A stretch of 64,000 bases of DNA from Chlorops oryzae (lineage: Eukaryota > Arthropoda > Insecta > Diptera > Chloropidae): positions 20,298,571 to 20,362,570 of the forward strand of contig CM035806.1 in NCBI GenBank assembly GCA_020466095.1. Direction: 5' to 3'. Shown here one piece after another: positions 22,460 to 33,894 of the stretch (positions are counted from its first letter, which is position 1; each line of letters opens with the position of its first letter). Under the pieces are notes generated by a model. That model was not told the DNA's origin. It did not search any database and worked only from the letters and a program-made list of their open reading frames with translations. The translations under genes were made by a program, and so were the position numbers.

Positions 22460-23422
22460 ATGACGTAGCTTAATTTCTCTTACCCTTTTAATGCATATCG
22501 GACAAATTCTTCCGCACATAAGCTTAACGATTTATGGGTAAACTTCTCCGATGGACTTTCTTTTTTCGCAATTAATACTAGCCGCTCTTCGGTTTTTTTT
22601 TTTTATACCATTTCATTAATTATTATTATTATTTTTTTGTTTCTTTTGAACGCTGTACACTGTAATTCGATGGACTTATGTGCTTAGGAGGTTATTCTGA
22701 TGTAATCACTCTTAAAAAATCGAGTTTTTTTCTTTCCTGCTGTACATTCAAAGTTTCCCCATTGGGAGACAAGGCAAAGCAAAAGCAAATATTCCTCCTC
22801 TAGGCTCTTCATTTCATTTCGAAGAAAATTCGCCTCTGCTCTCATCAAGGAGATTCTGTCCATCTGATTTGATTTTTAGATTTCTAGAAAATTTGAAACA
22901 AGCGCCAGATATACGAATGTGAATGCCTAGAAGGTGTCTTTATTTGCCAATGACTTGACCGCATACTGGTCTTTTGCTTCTATGGATTCGTTCATATTCC
23001 CATATTGATTGTTTGTATGCAAATCACAAAGAATTTCGCAAAACACAAATGATGAAACCATTGCCATTGCTTAAATTGATGTTAAAACCCAGCAGAATAT
23101 TATGTCGGCGGTGAACAAGTCCGCGCGTCCTTCAGAGCGGACGCCTCGGTGAACTGCTCAGCATGACAGTTTCCGCAAGATGGAGCGAGCGAAAGCTGCT
23201 TAAATTTAAATAGGTCAGGAGAGCATTTTCGAGCTGTAGTGTAGTGCATGCATACTGGACTCACAATCCGAAGATTTTCTACTGGGAACCATCCTATAGA
23301 CTTACTTAACATTATTAAAATTTTGCCCGTTTCCTTGTGTCTCCATGCTCGACTCATTTGTCTTTGTCATCCTTCCTTTACGGTTTTATCAATAAAAAAA
23401 AATATAAAAAAATTAAAAAAAA
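22460..23422. other. No gene recognised
   Basis: A moderately GC-rich patch at 23100-23200 has an 85-residue minus frame (23100-23357) that matches no family I know. Confidence 0.4.
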
Positions 23423-23672
23423 AACAAGTAAGGGTGTTATAGTCAGGCGAGCCTGACAATAGAATACCCGACACAGACACACATGTTCAAATAATTTTTG
23501 AACAATGCCCAAAAAACAGGACCACTAAGTAAGAATACGGACATGTCTAAATCGAATCTCCTGGTGACGCTGATCATTTCTATATATATTTTCTATGGTC
23601 TATGGTATATCGACTGGTTCTAGGTGTTACACACAACCACACAAACGCAATATACAAAGTGTGTCGGGTATA
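23423..23672 (+). mobile_element. Family A repeat, internally deleted
   Basis: Both ends are well conserved (ACAAGTAAGGGTGTTATAGT at the start, AAGTGTGTCGGGTATAA at the end) but only 250 bp remain. The middle is missing between TTCAAATAATTTTTG and GGACATGTCTAAATCGAATC. Confidence 0.78.
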
Positions 23673-24009
23673 AAAATGGACAGGAACAGCTGGAGTAAAA
23701 TTACTCATTAAATTGTTTATTTCGTAACTAGCACACAATTCGCCATATTGCGATCCTATCCGGTGGGATGTCATTTTTACCTTTTATTTTATTTCTCAAT
23801 TTGTTTTGATTTTGGGAGATGAGTTTAAAGGTCTTTACTTGCCCTATGAATTATGCTAATTTTGTATGAGCGCCATTTGGTATGCGACCAGCCGAAATAC
23901 GAGGATATGGACCGTCTCTGGAGAATTTTTTTTTTTGTCGAATTCGGAAGAAAAATAATGTGCGACTATATGGGGATTCGGATATATCCAACACTAAATA
24001 TATATTATA

Positions 24010-24041
24010 TTAGGTGTAGTAAAAAGAAATCCATTATTTTT
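24010..24041 (+). repeat. Mariner inverted terminal repeat, 3' end of element
   Basis: This is a 32-bp repeat identical to the reverse complement of 25266-25297. It lies beyond the transposase stop and is preceded by TA. Confidence 0.97.
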
Positions 24042-24086
24042 GCATTAAATTGAGGGCTTTATTTAAGATAGTTAGAATGACCCGAT

Positions 24087-25112
24087 TTAGGTCAAATATG
24101 CGCCGTTTTGTTCGATAACTTGTTGCCATTTTAAAGGTAATTTCATTATGCCTCTCTCATAGAAGCCCTCGTTCCTATTAGCAAAAAATTGAGACAGTCG
24201 AATTTCAGAAGCCTCTCTTGAAGCGAATGTTTCACCAGCAAAATTGTTCGCCATGGACAGGAACAGATGGTAATCACTTGGTGCCAGGTCCGGACTATAA
24301 GGTGGATGCAGAAGAACCTCCCAACCAAACTCCCGGAGCTTCTGGCGAGTCACTATCGATGTGTGTGGCCTGGCGTTGTCCTGATGGAACACAATTCCTC
24401 TCCTATTGGCCAAATCTGGCCGCTTATGGGCGATTGCTTCCTTCAGACGGTCCAATTGTTGACAGTAGAGTTCCGAGTTAAGAGTTTTGCCGTATGGGAG
24501 CAGCTCATAGTAGATAATTCCCTGCCAATCCCACCAAACACACAGCAAAACCTTCCTGGCCGTCAATCCTGGCTTGGCCACCGTTTCCGCCGGTTCACCG
24601 TGTTTCGACCACGACCGTTTTCGCTTGACGTTGTCGTAAGTGACCCACTTTTCATCACCAGTCACCAACCGCTTCAGAAATGGGTCGATTTTGTTGCGGT
24701 TCAGCAGCGATTCGCAGATGGAAATTCGGTCTATGAGGTTTTTTTGCGTTAACTCGTGTGGCACCCATACATCGAGCTTCTTTGTGTATCCAGCCTTATT
24801 CAAATGGTTCCAAACGGTTTTTTGTGCAATCTTTAGCTCTTTTGCAATCGAAACAGTGCTAACATGACGGTCGGACTCGATAATTTCCATGATTTTATCG
24901 ACATTTTCGACAATTGACCTTCCAGTGCGTGGTGCATCCTTGACATCGAAGTTACCGGAACGGAATCGACGAAACCAAAATTGCGCATGATTGGCTGTTA
25001 CAGTATCAGGTCCATAAACGCTATTCACATTTTCAGCCGCCTGGCTTGCGTTTTCTCCCTTATCGAAGAAAAACTGTAAAATGTAGCGAATTTTCTCTTT
25101 GCTGATGTCCAT
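24087..25112 (-). CDS. Mariner transposase (DD34D)
   Basis: This encodes a cut-and-paste transposase of about 341 aa, acting in the nucleus on the element's own 32-bp inverted repeats and inserting at TA. The frame continues upstream to an ATG at 25148, but the ATG at 25112 (MDISKEKIRY...) matches the usual mariner start and length, so I chose it. The N-terminal third has the two helix-turn-helix segments; the second contains TVWNHLNKAGYTKKLDVW. The WVPHELTQKN linker motif follows. The catalytic triad is visible: D in VTGDEKW, D in HQDNARPH and D in YSPDLAPSDYH, with 34 residues between the second and third Asp. The C-terminus reads MKLPLKWQQVIEQNGAYL, as expected. From memory of family members, residues such as FDPFLKR-like, GDEKW and RKRSWSK place it near the mellifera subfamily. 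No stop or frameshift is present, so activity is possible but untested. A change such as LLHPPYSPD (usually LPHPPYSPD) is the only oddity noticed. Confidence 0.96.
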   Translation of the reverse strand: MDISKEKIRYILQFFFDKGENASQAAENVNSVYGPDTVTANHAQFWFRRFRSGNFDVKDAPRTGRSIVENVDKIMEIIESDRHVSTVSIAKELKIAQKTVWNHLNKAGYTKKLDVWVPHELTQKNLIDRISICESLLNRNKIDPFLKRLVTGDEKWVTYDNVKRKRSWSKHGEPAETVAKPGLTARKVLLCVWWDWQGIIYYELLPYGKTLNSELYCQQLDRLKEAIAHKRPDLANRRGIVFHQDNARPHTSIVTRQKLREFGWEVLLHPPYSPDLAPSDYHLFLSMANNFAGETFASREASEIRLSQFFANRNEGFYERGIMKLPLKWQQVIEQNGAYLT

Positions 25113-25265
25113 CTTTGACAAGCTCTCAAACAAAACTGAATCAATCAATCAAAAAAGTGTCAAAAAAGCTTTTTTAGTAGGAACTGTCATCTTTCTAATG
25201 CCCCCTAGCGGAACACGATCGGACTTATACAACGCGAGATGCAGATAAATAACGCCATCTATTGG

Positions 25266-25297
25266 AAAAATAATGGATTTCTTTTTACTACACCTAA
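25266..25297 (-). repeat. Mariner inverted terminal repeat, 5' end of element
   Basis: This is the 32-bp partner of 24010-24041. It lies about 150 bp upstream of the preferred transposase ATG and is followed by TA. Confidence 0.97.
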
Positions 25298-25302
25298 TAT
25301 TA

Positions 25303-25432
25303 GGCCTGTTCGCGAGACCGTGGTATCGTAGCAAAAGTGTTAAAGTGTAAAAATTTTGTTAAGCTTCCAAAAAAAATTTGTATTGAAAAATCTTGCACTT
25401 TTCCCACGATACCACGGTCTCGTGAATAGGTC
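25303..25432. mobile_element. 130-bp miniature inverted-repeat element abutting the mariner
   Basis: Arms of about 36 bp with a few mismatches, sharing the core CGAGACCGTGGTATCGT, face each other. TA flanks both ends (25301-25302 and 25433-25434), as in Tc1/mariner-type MITEs. The left end is only a few bases from the right TA of the mariner, so the two insertions are almost back to back. There is no ORF. Confidence 0.8.
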
Positions 25433-26395
25433 TATTAATATATTTTTATCGCAAATCCTTCGACCAAAACATTCACATGCTCATTTCTCTAAATGGAAAT
25501 TTTCGATTCAAGATATTTTGAAATATTGTCAGACGACAGACTCGTCGACTTTCCATGCCATGAGAATATTAATTTGGTTTTTTTGTTATTTCTCTGGTGC
25601 CTCTTTGAGTCTTGTTCGAAATACGACCGCAAAACTAAAGAGTCCTGCCGCTAGAAGATAAAATGATGCCTGCATTTTTCTGGACATAAATTTTCGTTTG
25701 AGATAAAAAATTCATTCATTCTCATTGCGCTTCGTTGTGACCTACTTTCTTGTGTTGCCATGCATTGATTGTAGCACAAATCAAGGCAATGATTGACGTA
25801 ATGCTCGATAATTGGTAAGCTGAAGCATAGCCGCAACTCTCAATTACATTGGATAATAGAAGAAAATAGAAATGGATTCGCACTTGGCTCAAATGCCATT
25901 GAAGCTCTGACTTTTGCTGAATGCGAACAAATAAGCAAATAAAAAAAAAGCAAAAATCAATAGAGTTATGAGAATGTCTGTTTCGTAAAGCTATTTTTCC
26001 ATTTTCATGGGAATAAAGAAATAAAAAAAAAATTGAAAATACATCCTTGCAATTTAAGGAAGAAATTTCACCGAATAACTATCATTTGTTTCACCTGGTT
26101 GTTTGTTTTTAACTGATTCTTTTCGGCATGATTTGGGTAACAGGATCAATTCAGAAAGTCCGAACAGTACCTTAAAGCCTGGTCAAGATTCTTTTTTTAA
26201 GCCGAGATGCCTACAAACGTTTCTCACTAAAGAAAATGGTTTTCGTATATAGTATAAGAGAGCGGGGAGGATGTTGTAACAATTGTTCGTGTCTTGGCTA
26301 CGAAGGCTAACTTGCTGGGTTTTTTTTTGAAATCTAACAGTGGTATTCCAATTAGCAACCATGCAGCAAAAAACTGCATTTTTATTTTTTTAACG
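25433..26395. other. No feature recognised
   Basis: AT-rich non-coding spacer. Confidence 0.5.
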
Positions 26396-26510
26396 TGGGT
26401 ATTTGGTCCTACTGTGGGATCATACATTACGTATACGCACTGAGGACCTACATACCTACCTGTCGTATACGTAACGTAAAATCGTATGCTCGCACAGTAG
26501 CAAATACCCA
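26396..26510. mobile_element. 115-bp inverted-repeat element
   Basis: The ends TGGGTATTTG and CAAATACCCA match perfectly. The arms continue with CTACTGTG and TTACGTATACG pairing with CGTATACGTAA and CACAGTAG, so nearly the whole unit can fold. No target duplication was recognised. Confidence 0.7.
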
Positions 26511-27540
26511 AAAATGAGGAAACAGGAAATGTTTGTAAATTTAATGGTTGTTCAAAAAGTTCTAGGCCTTTTTCTGTTTGGAGATTTTTTATTTCAGCAC
26601 CTACATATATGATTGATCAAAACATCTCAAAACTTCGCCTGGTTCAACAACTCACCATCACCTTTTGCTTGGAGTCGAAAATAATGGTATTAGACAGCAG
26701 GTTAAAATTCGGCGCTCAAAGGGTTAAATCCATCAAACCATTGACTTTTTTAGATTGAGGGGCCCTTTAATAACAAAAAATAACCAACAGAAAAAAAAAT
26801 GGCAGAAACGCTGTAGCATTGTGTTATCAAGAACTCTACTCTTACCCTGGAAGAGGAAAATATGTATTTATTTATTGACAAACTATCGCCATTCTTGTGC
26901 GAATCGACCAAGATACGAATTCTCGTATAACTCCATTTGGTTTTAAATAGTTATAAGAGCGTCAAAGAATTGTTTACATTAAATACGAAAACTCACCACG
27001 AAATCCAAAGGTGAATTTCTCTTGGGACGAACTGTAAGTGTGCGCATGCGTAACGAAAAGTCCACTTACATTTGAAAACATGTTTTGAAATTTTAAATTG
27101 AAGGTAAAGGAAAGAGAATCTCTCTCTTTTTTTTTTGTGAATTTTAAGCCACATACACGGGGGGTAACTCTAGTAGCTTATTTTCAACTAAAGCAAAGTG
27201 TATACATACATTTGAAAGTCCAGTCGGAGTTAAAGAATGATGGGCAAAGTAAGTTTTTAATAAACAAGATCGGTTCAATTTCCGATGGTATATGTTTTAG
27301 ACACGCCATGGTATAACAAATGTGCTTACGTTGTATGACTTTTGAATTCTGTTCGGGCACTGTTTGGTTACAGCCGTTCGTCTCGTAGAGCATAAATACT
27401 AAGTGTATCTTCCAAGAAGACGCATAAATCATCTTCCTTTTTGGTAACCATTGTGGTTACCGCTGAGAATGGGATGGTTATTTTCGAAAATTTGTTGCTG
27501 CTAGCTCTGATCATTAAAAAACCAAAAAGTCTATTTCGCA
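26511..27540. other. No feature recognised
   Basis: AT-rich non-coding spacer with short unconserved frames. Confidence 0.5.
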
Positions 27541-27542
27541 TA

Positions 27543-27878
27543 CCCAGCCAACCAAAGGAGTCCGCATGGAGCTCCTAACGACTCATTTTCCGTAGCATAA
27601 GTGCTCCTAAAACACTCTGACGGGAGCTCTAAATTAGGGAGTTTTTTTTTTGAAGAAAAGAGCTCGGAGCCTAATAGGGAAAAAGTGTAGTTTTTGTGGG
27701 ATCTCAAAATTTATCTTTCAAGATTGCTAGAATGCTTCTTAAGAGCCTCGTTTGGTCTCCCAAAATGCTCCTAGGCTTTTATATTTTTGAGGCCTTGGCA
27801 AAAGGCCTACTTCGAAGAGCTCTATTAGGAATCATTTTACACTCTTTTTCGAATCACTCCGTATATGTGTTGGCTGGG
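27543..27878. mobile_element. 336-bp MITE with CCCAGCCAAC termini
   Basis: The perfect 10-bp TIR CCCAGCCAAC is flanked by TA at both ends (27541-27542 and 27879-27880). The interior repeats GAGCTCCTAA-like words in both orientations (AGGAGTC, GGAGCTC, GAGCCTAATAGG, GCTCCTAGG). There is no ORF of significance. Its right TA lies five bases from the next element. Confidence 0.85.
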
Positions 27879-27884
27879 TAAGTA

Positions 27885-28394
27885 GGGCAACAGAAAATAT
27901 TTAAATCAGCACCTAAAAGTATGCTTTGGAATATTTAACAACGAATTAATATCATTTTAAGAGGAGCCTAATTGAGGCTCTAAAGATATCCGCACGCACA
28001 CCTTTCAAATCTCTCCCCTCATGATGTAAATACAGTGGAAAATCGACAAAATTGAACAGATTTGTATCTAGGTTAGGGTCCTTAGGTTGAAGTGGCTGCC
28101 ACTTAGGCCGTTAATCGGCCCATTGTGATACCAAGGAGGTGTCTTATTATGTAGTGTGCCCCAAACATGAGATTTTTTGGAAAACCAGTGCTAGTCTTGG
28201 AACATTACACTCCATTTCGCCTGTGCCGGGAATCGATTCTCGGACCCTGGGATCAAGAGCATAGCATGCATACCCTACGCTATCCCAGAGCCAGAGATAT
28301 GTCACTATAGTGACTATAGTTAAAACTATCGAAAATATTCGGAATATTTAAATGCATAATTTTGGCTGCTGAAATTATAAATTTGCTGTTGCCC
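27885..28394. mobile_element. 510-bp TIR element carrying a SINE-like insertion
   Basis: The ends GGGCAACAG (left) and CTGTTGCCC (right) are flanked by TA (27883-27884 and 28395-28396). The symmetry continues imperfectly for about 40 bp (AAAT.TTAAA..TCAGCA). The middle holds a tRNA-headed sequence on the minus strand. Confidence 0.75.
28050..28296 (-). mobile_element. tRNA-derived SINE candidate
   Basis: Reading minus from 28296, GGCTCTGGGATAGCGTAGGG supplies an A-box-like TAGCGTAGGGT. About 45 nt later AGAATCGATTCCCGG matches a B box, so the head looks like a tRNA gene with internal pol III promoters. A roughly 170-nt body follows and ends in CCTAA-type repeats (CAACCTAAGGACCCTAACC). Target duplications were not clear. 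Confidence 0.6.
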
Positions 28395-29018
28395 TACTCG
28401 TAAGGAAAACTTTTTGGCGCTAAAAATTATAGAGTTTCAGTGATTTACTCTTCAACCATAGAAGTATTTGAACTATGTTTCCTAGAGATGGTCCAAGCAC
28501 TATTGAATATACATACACATAAACTACTATTTTCTATTGCCTGAATTTGGTTATTTTCTAATTCATTTTTCATTGTGGGAAATTCGTAAGAGATTGAGTC
28601 AAAAACTTCAGAGATTGCGAAAATACGAGAAGAAGTGACAGAATTTTTTTTTTTTTTTAATTGTGCATTGATCACGAGGAAGAAATATATCACATACACT
28701 AGTTAAAAAAGCCGGCAGCACTTGAAAATTTGCATTTCTCGAACAAACATCCAATCTCTTTCAAAGCCTGAAAAAATTAAATTTTTATAAATTTTATATT
28801 AAGAATATTTAATTAACTGATGAATTTAGATTAATATAAATGTGATTTTTCTGGGTATTTTTTTCCTACTGTAAAATTGTGTCAAGCATCCCTGCAGTAA
28901 TTCCTGCTCTCCAAATACTAACAGATTAGTTACAAAAATACCAGGACTTCTCCATTTGAATTTGCCTACCAACGCCTCAGTGTCTTTTTTTAGCATAATT
29001 TTTAGCTGTCGTTGACAC

Positions 29019-29225
29019 ATAACCTAAGAGTGGACCTCCTGTGGTCACTTAGAGGTCAATTGTGCCATATGTGCCAGCTGGGTTATGTTTTGATCTACAC
29101 TTCTTCTTCTAGACCCAATTGTTTCTACTCAAGGTCTAATCAATTCTCATATAACTATAAAACACCCCTTCTTTTTTTTTTGGACTAAATAGTCATGTTC
29201 CGAGTAACCTCAGACTACTCCTTTT
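29019..29225 (-). repeat. Dispersed repeat E, copy 2, diverged
   Basis: GTGGACCTCCTGTGGTCACT, AGAGGTCAATTGT and TAGTCATGTTCCGAGTAAC parallel copy 3 in the same order. The adjacent 28705-28870 segment also has a counterpart next to copy 3. Confidence 0.55.
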
Positions 29226-30931
29226 TAGCAAGTTGATATCTTCGTTACGAGAGGGATGAAAAAATTGATTGGAAAAATATGAAATTATACCGATTCAGTG
29301 ATTAGTGTGCGGTATGCAAATATTTTCCTTTCTTGCGAACATAAAAGTCCGGAGAAGATTGAAGAGTTTCGAAGAATTGATGTAATTCTATTTTCTGTTT
29401 GTTTTACTTTCCCCCTTCATTTTTGATCCCGTATATGTCGGTATTCTCTATCTCTCTGAATATTTTAAACAGATATTGACTAAATCGGAAAAGTAGACAT
29501 TTGAGAATCATAAATCATAGAATCGATTTGCTTCATTTGAGACGAATCCAACCGCAACGAAAGCAAGAAAGAAAAAAAAAACAACAACAAAAAATGATAG
29601 CTTAAAAGCCCTAGAGAGAAAGTCAAGTTTGTGCATAAATTTTTTGGCAAACTTGATTCCCAGTGTACGTGTTTTAGTCGATAAAAGTTTCTTGTTTACA
29701 GCCAAAAATTTCCTATGAGTGGGATCAAAGTTTAAGATTGGATATACCCTCGCCGCCAACCGAATTGCAAAGCAGTTCAAACAAAAATCTCCATTCGATT
29801 CGAAAAAGATTAATGTCTTTTACAGGCTGGGATGACATGTATTTTCTTGTTGCTGTACATTTTTTTTTTCTCTTTTTTTTTTGTTTTGCCTTTTCTTATT
29901 CTTCTTATTTATTGTTGCAAATTGATCTTAAAGCCATGAGTTAAGTTTTTCTTTTATTGAAGTTGTAAAGTCTTCGATGCCCATTGGCAATGCTTTGATT
30001 TTTTCTTTCAAATTATTGATTAATATCGTGTTACAATATTTTTCTCTTGCTCACTACATTTTTTTTTTTTTTTTGCTTTCGTTAGCGCAATAGAATTTCT
30101 TTTAAATTTTAAATTCATAGGAAATAAGCAACACAGCAAAACAAAAAGGACCCACCAACGGTAAAAGGTTGCGCAAGAAAACATCGGGGATCATCATTAA
30201 TGGGTATTCATGTCATTCTACGAAGATAGGATGCCGCCGGCTTCCACCTGATGACTTTCAACTTTTCATTATCTGCGATGATAGAGTAATTTGTCATTTT
30301 CTGTCAGAAGACATCATATCATCGGGAATAAAAACGCCAAGCGCCAGAAGGAGAAAGCGGGGAAAGAAAGAGAGAGAGAGAGACATGTGACAAGCAGAAA
30401 TGGAAAAACTGCTGAAACTGAGTTTTCCGCATGCTGCATTTTCAGCATTTCCCCAAATTTTATGCTCCTTTCATTCAAATACCATGACTTGGCGCTTATC
30501 GTTTCCTAATGCCAAAGGATTTAATTGTAGTATAAATTGCTCAAATGCAAGGCAAATTCGCTCGCTCTCTCTCTCTCTCACTATTTCACTATCTCTCTCC
30601 TTCCGCCTTGATTTTGCATACATCCTGCAACGATTCTGACGACAATAGAATGAAGTGCATGTGTTGATAACCAAAGCTGATTTCAACGATGATAGACTGA
30701 TATTTTGTAACAAATTCAAAAATGTTCAAGCAATTATTCATATATATTTGAAGAAAGTTATTTTTGTTATGTGGGAGCTCTCCTTCAATCTGAGAATTTC
30801 AGCTTCAAAGTTGATATTTATTTAATTGTGACATTTGAGGTCGAACAAATGCATGCGGTATCGGCACAATATCCTAAAATAAGATTGTCTCTGCTTATAA
30901 TTTGGGTAACAGAACCTATTTAAATTAATTT
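29226..30931. other. No gene recognised; GA and CT runs
   Basis: T runs at 29859-29881 and 30059-30074, GAGA at 30367-30383 and CTCT at 30561-30580. No conserved frame. Confidence 0.5.
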
Positions 30932-31182
30932 CAGGGCTTGGATTTTGTTGCTTTTATAAAACTAAAGCATACTTTATGGAGTCAAAAGTTTGTTCAACTC
31001 ACATAAAGTTAAGATTCAAATCGATTTTTAACTTCAATTTGAATTTTTTTTGACAATAGAAAATCAGTTTGAAGTTCAACTTCGGTTAACTTATTCGCAA
31101 AATGTTGGTAAGAAAAAAAAAAAAACGTGTTGCCCCATAAAGTATGCTTTGAATTTATAAAAGCAACAAAATACAAGCCTTG
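30932..31182. mobile_element. 251-bp MITE of family C, about 48-bp TIRs
   Basis: The arms share TTTTGTTGCTTTTATAAA and AAAGCATACTTTATGG in inverted order. The interior contains CAACTCACATAAAGTT and GAAAATCAGTTTGAAGTTCA. The CAGGGCTTG start is hAT-like but the 8-bp flanks match only partly. Confidence 0.75.
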
Positions 31183-31187
31183 ATAAT

Positions 31188-31510
31188 TTAAAAGCATTTA
31201 CCCTATGGAATTTAACTAAGGCTTTAAGAAGATTCAAACAACGCCTAAAATCCTTGCTCATAATGTCCTTAAATGAACAAACCTACAAGAATGAACAAAT
31301 CTCCGACAGCCAAGAATATTCTTAGCATTTATAAGCGTGCTTTTAGGTGATGAATTTAATTATTTTCTCTCGTCTTACTTATAAATTATTGCTTTAAGAG
31401 CTTAAAGATATCACAGTATGATTTTAAGCGCATTGATAAACCATTTGTCGCTATCAACAGGTCAATTAAATATGTTTCAATTGAGCCCTAAAAGTATGCA
31501 GGTCAATAAA
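31188..31510 (+). repeat. Dispersed repeat N, copy 1
   Basis: AAAAGCATTTACCCTATGGA, TTTAAGAAGATTCAAACAAC and CTTGCTCATAATGT appear in reverse complement at 38770-38880. Its end was not defined. Confidence 0.6.
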
Positions 31511-33332
31511 TAAAATAAATGAATTTTTTAGTATTTTCCAATGGAACTTAGTTCCAGCTTTTACATCATCCGTAAAATTCCACAATACCCTTCGAAAGGT
31601 GTGTATAAATATGGGTGTTTTCGAGAAAACAACGGAGTTCCAGCATCGGAAACATTGCAAAATATTGACACGTATATTTTTAGGGATCAATTAATATGGA
31701 TTTGTGGTTGGCCTCGCTATCAATAAAGTAACGTAATTGATATAAGATTATAAATTTAGTCATTGGAAAAAAATATTCATGGAATCGACCCCCTTCCCCT
31801 TTTTAGGCAGAACACTACGAACAGCGAAAATATTTGTGATATACTTTTTGCATAATTTTGGGAGCTCGATATCGAATTCTCTTTTAGTGAAGAACCCCAA
31901 TGTGTGGCCTTTCAACCCTCTCTACAGGCGTCTATTTACTTGTGTCCATCACAAATGAAAGCGAATAGTTCCATAAGCACATTCGATTGAAAGGATTACC
32001 CATTAAATGAAGGTCAGAAGCGATTGAAGTGTTAATTTAGAGATCTACTCGTAAGCTTGTTTATTCCCATTTATTTTGTTTCGTACAGAATATTCTGAAT
32101 CTCATTTAAATAAGCTTTTTCCGATGCGGATCAATCAATCAGGCTTCAGTGTTTTAGTAAACATTGTAATTGGATTTGAAAAACACACACTAGAATCTTA
32201 TTATATCGTCGCTATGTTTTAAGCCTTGCATGCGTTCGTAATTTTAAAACTAACGTTTCGCTAAGACATCATCCATTCCAAAGGATTAAAGCTAAATAAC
32301 GTACATATCCTTTTTATTCAAATGGGTCAATGCGTTAAAAGGAATCGATTGTAACATCCATTTTAGCTTTGCACTTCATGATCCCAAAATGATTGAACAT
32401 CATTCCTATGTATATCCCTGCCTAATGATTTGCTGGAAAGAGATTCCACGCATTAAGGTCATTTCAATCATTTGTCGCAAAAGTTCACTTTATCTATGCC
32501 GTCAAAGCTGAGCGCAATTTAACAAAATTTGTCCTCATTTTGGCTATTTCATCATTTCGAGCCATCAGGGTTCAACAAAAAATTGAAATTTTCTCGAAAA
32601 AATGTTGAACGCTTCATTCTTATGATGATCTTAACGAGACATATTATTGAGATGACAACTGATTGCACTTAAAAGTATGCTCATTAACGTGGATCCTTTC
32701 GTTCGACAAAGATGAGAATTTCACCAGTAAAATGAGATCCTAGACTTGGGGTTAACCACCAACAATGACGATAAAAATAATTCGAATATAGCATGGAAAT
32801 CCTTTGTTTACCAAAAGCGCAGGATTAAAACTCACATTTGACCTATGGTTTCTCCGGCATAATTACACTACACAACAAAATCGAACTTTTTGCGTGCCTT
32901 TGACTTGAAACCAATTTTTTTTTTTGTAGAATTTGTTTCGCTGAATCTAAATATATGCTTAAAATTTGAAAGTTAGCTCGCGTTTTTTAAATATCCGCTA
33001 GGAAAGATTTTGCGAATTTTTGTCAATATTTTTTAGTCGCAGCCCCATTATCGTTCGACCGTTTCAAAAAATCTTTAATTTATATGAAAGAAGAGTAAAA
33101 ATACGACATATCCCTCATACATATGGATGAAATCTGTTCAACAGTTTGGGTGCTATAGGTCGATAAAGGCAAAATTTTTATAAAATTTTTAACAATTTTT
33201 TACAAAAACCTGATTTTAAACCCATATAATTTCCGAGAAAGATCCAGTATTCAAGTTCAGGCTATCTTATATACAAGAGGGATTTCTAAGAGTCATTCAA
33301 GACCAAGGAAAAAAAAATCCGATGAGTGGTTA
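31511..33332. other. No feature recognised
   Basis: A 1.8-kb AT-rich stretch free of obvious repeats; plain intronic or intergenic DNA. Confidence 0.5.
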
Positions 33333-33503
33333 ATATTTTAATTGGGTTTTTAGAAAAAATGAGACGACTTTCTTTTCCCCGGAAAATATGCCACACTTTT
33401 TTTTTATATAAATATCACATAAAAACAGAAATAAAATTATTTAATACATATTTATTTAAAAAAAAAAGTCGTCTAATTTTTTCTAAAAACTCAATTAAAA
33501 TAT
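33333..33503. mobile_element. 171-bp foldback unit, 39-bp arms
   Basis: The arms (33333-33371 and 33465-33503) contain GTTTTTAGAAAAAAT and GACGACTTT in inverted order and differ at two positions. The AT-rich loop is about 93 nt. No target duplication was recognised. Confidence 0.75.
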
Positions 33504-33894
33504 GCACTGAGAGAATAAACCTCAAATAAAAATCGTGAGTTCGTTTTTTAGGTAGTAGAACCGAATGGCGAGGTAGCCCGGCAACTTTCAAATAAAGCGG
33601 GCATAGCAAAAACGGGGCCGTAAGTAATGTAATTGAACAGACTTCAGCACAGAAGGTTTCTTTAAGCTGTTGGCGATCTCCAGAATATTTTGTCTTAATG
33701 GTCGTGTTCGTTCTTCGGGTCAGCTTTAAAAAAAATACTGAAATAAATGAAGCTAACAAGCGTTTATTTGTGTCGGATATTGTACTGACTATGACATCCT
33801 TACTCTTTTTTTTTTTTTTTTTTTAGTAAGGACATTTATAATTGAGCGAATCCTTACAATTGCTCACTCGATAAAGGCTCAGTGTATGTTGTAT

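Larger units (their letters stand above)
24010..25297 (-). mobile_element. Complete mariner transposon (mellifera-like subfamily)
   Basis: The element is 1,288 bp long and is bounded by perfect 32-bp inverted repeats at 24010-24041 and 25266-25297, beginning TTAGGTGTAGTAAAAAGAAA. A TA dinucleotide lies on each side (24008-24009 and 25298-25299), which is the target duplication of Tc1/mariner insertions. It encodes one uninterrupted transposase on the minus strand. Size, repeat length and a single ORF all match a full-length autonomous mariner. Identical termini and an open frame indicate a recent insertion. Confidence 0.97.

Noticed and set aside
24218..24867. Plus-strand open frames across the mariner
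   Set aside because: They are antisense shadows of the transposase.
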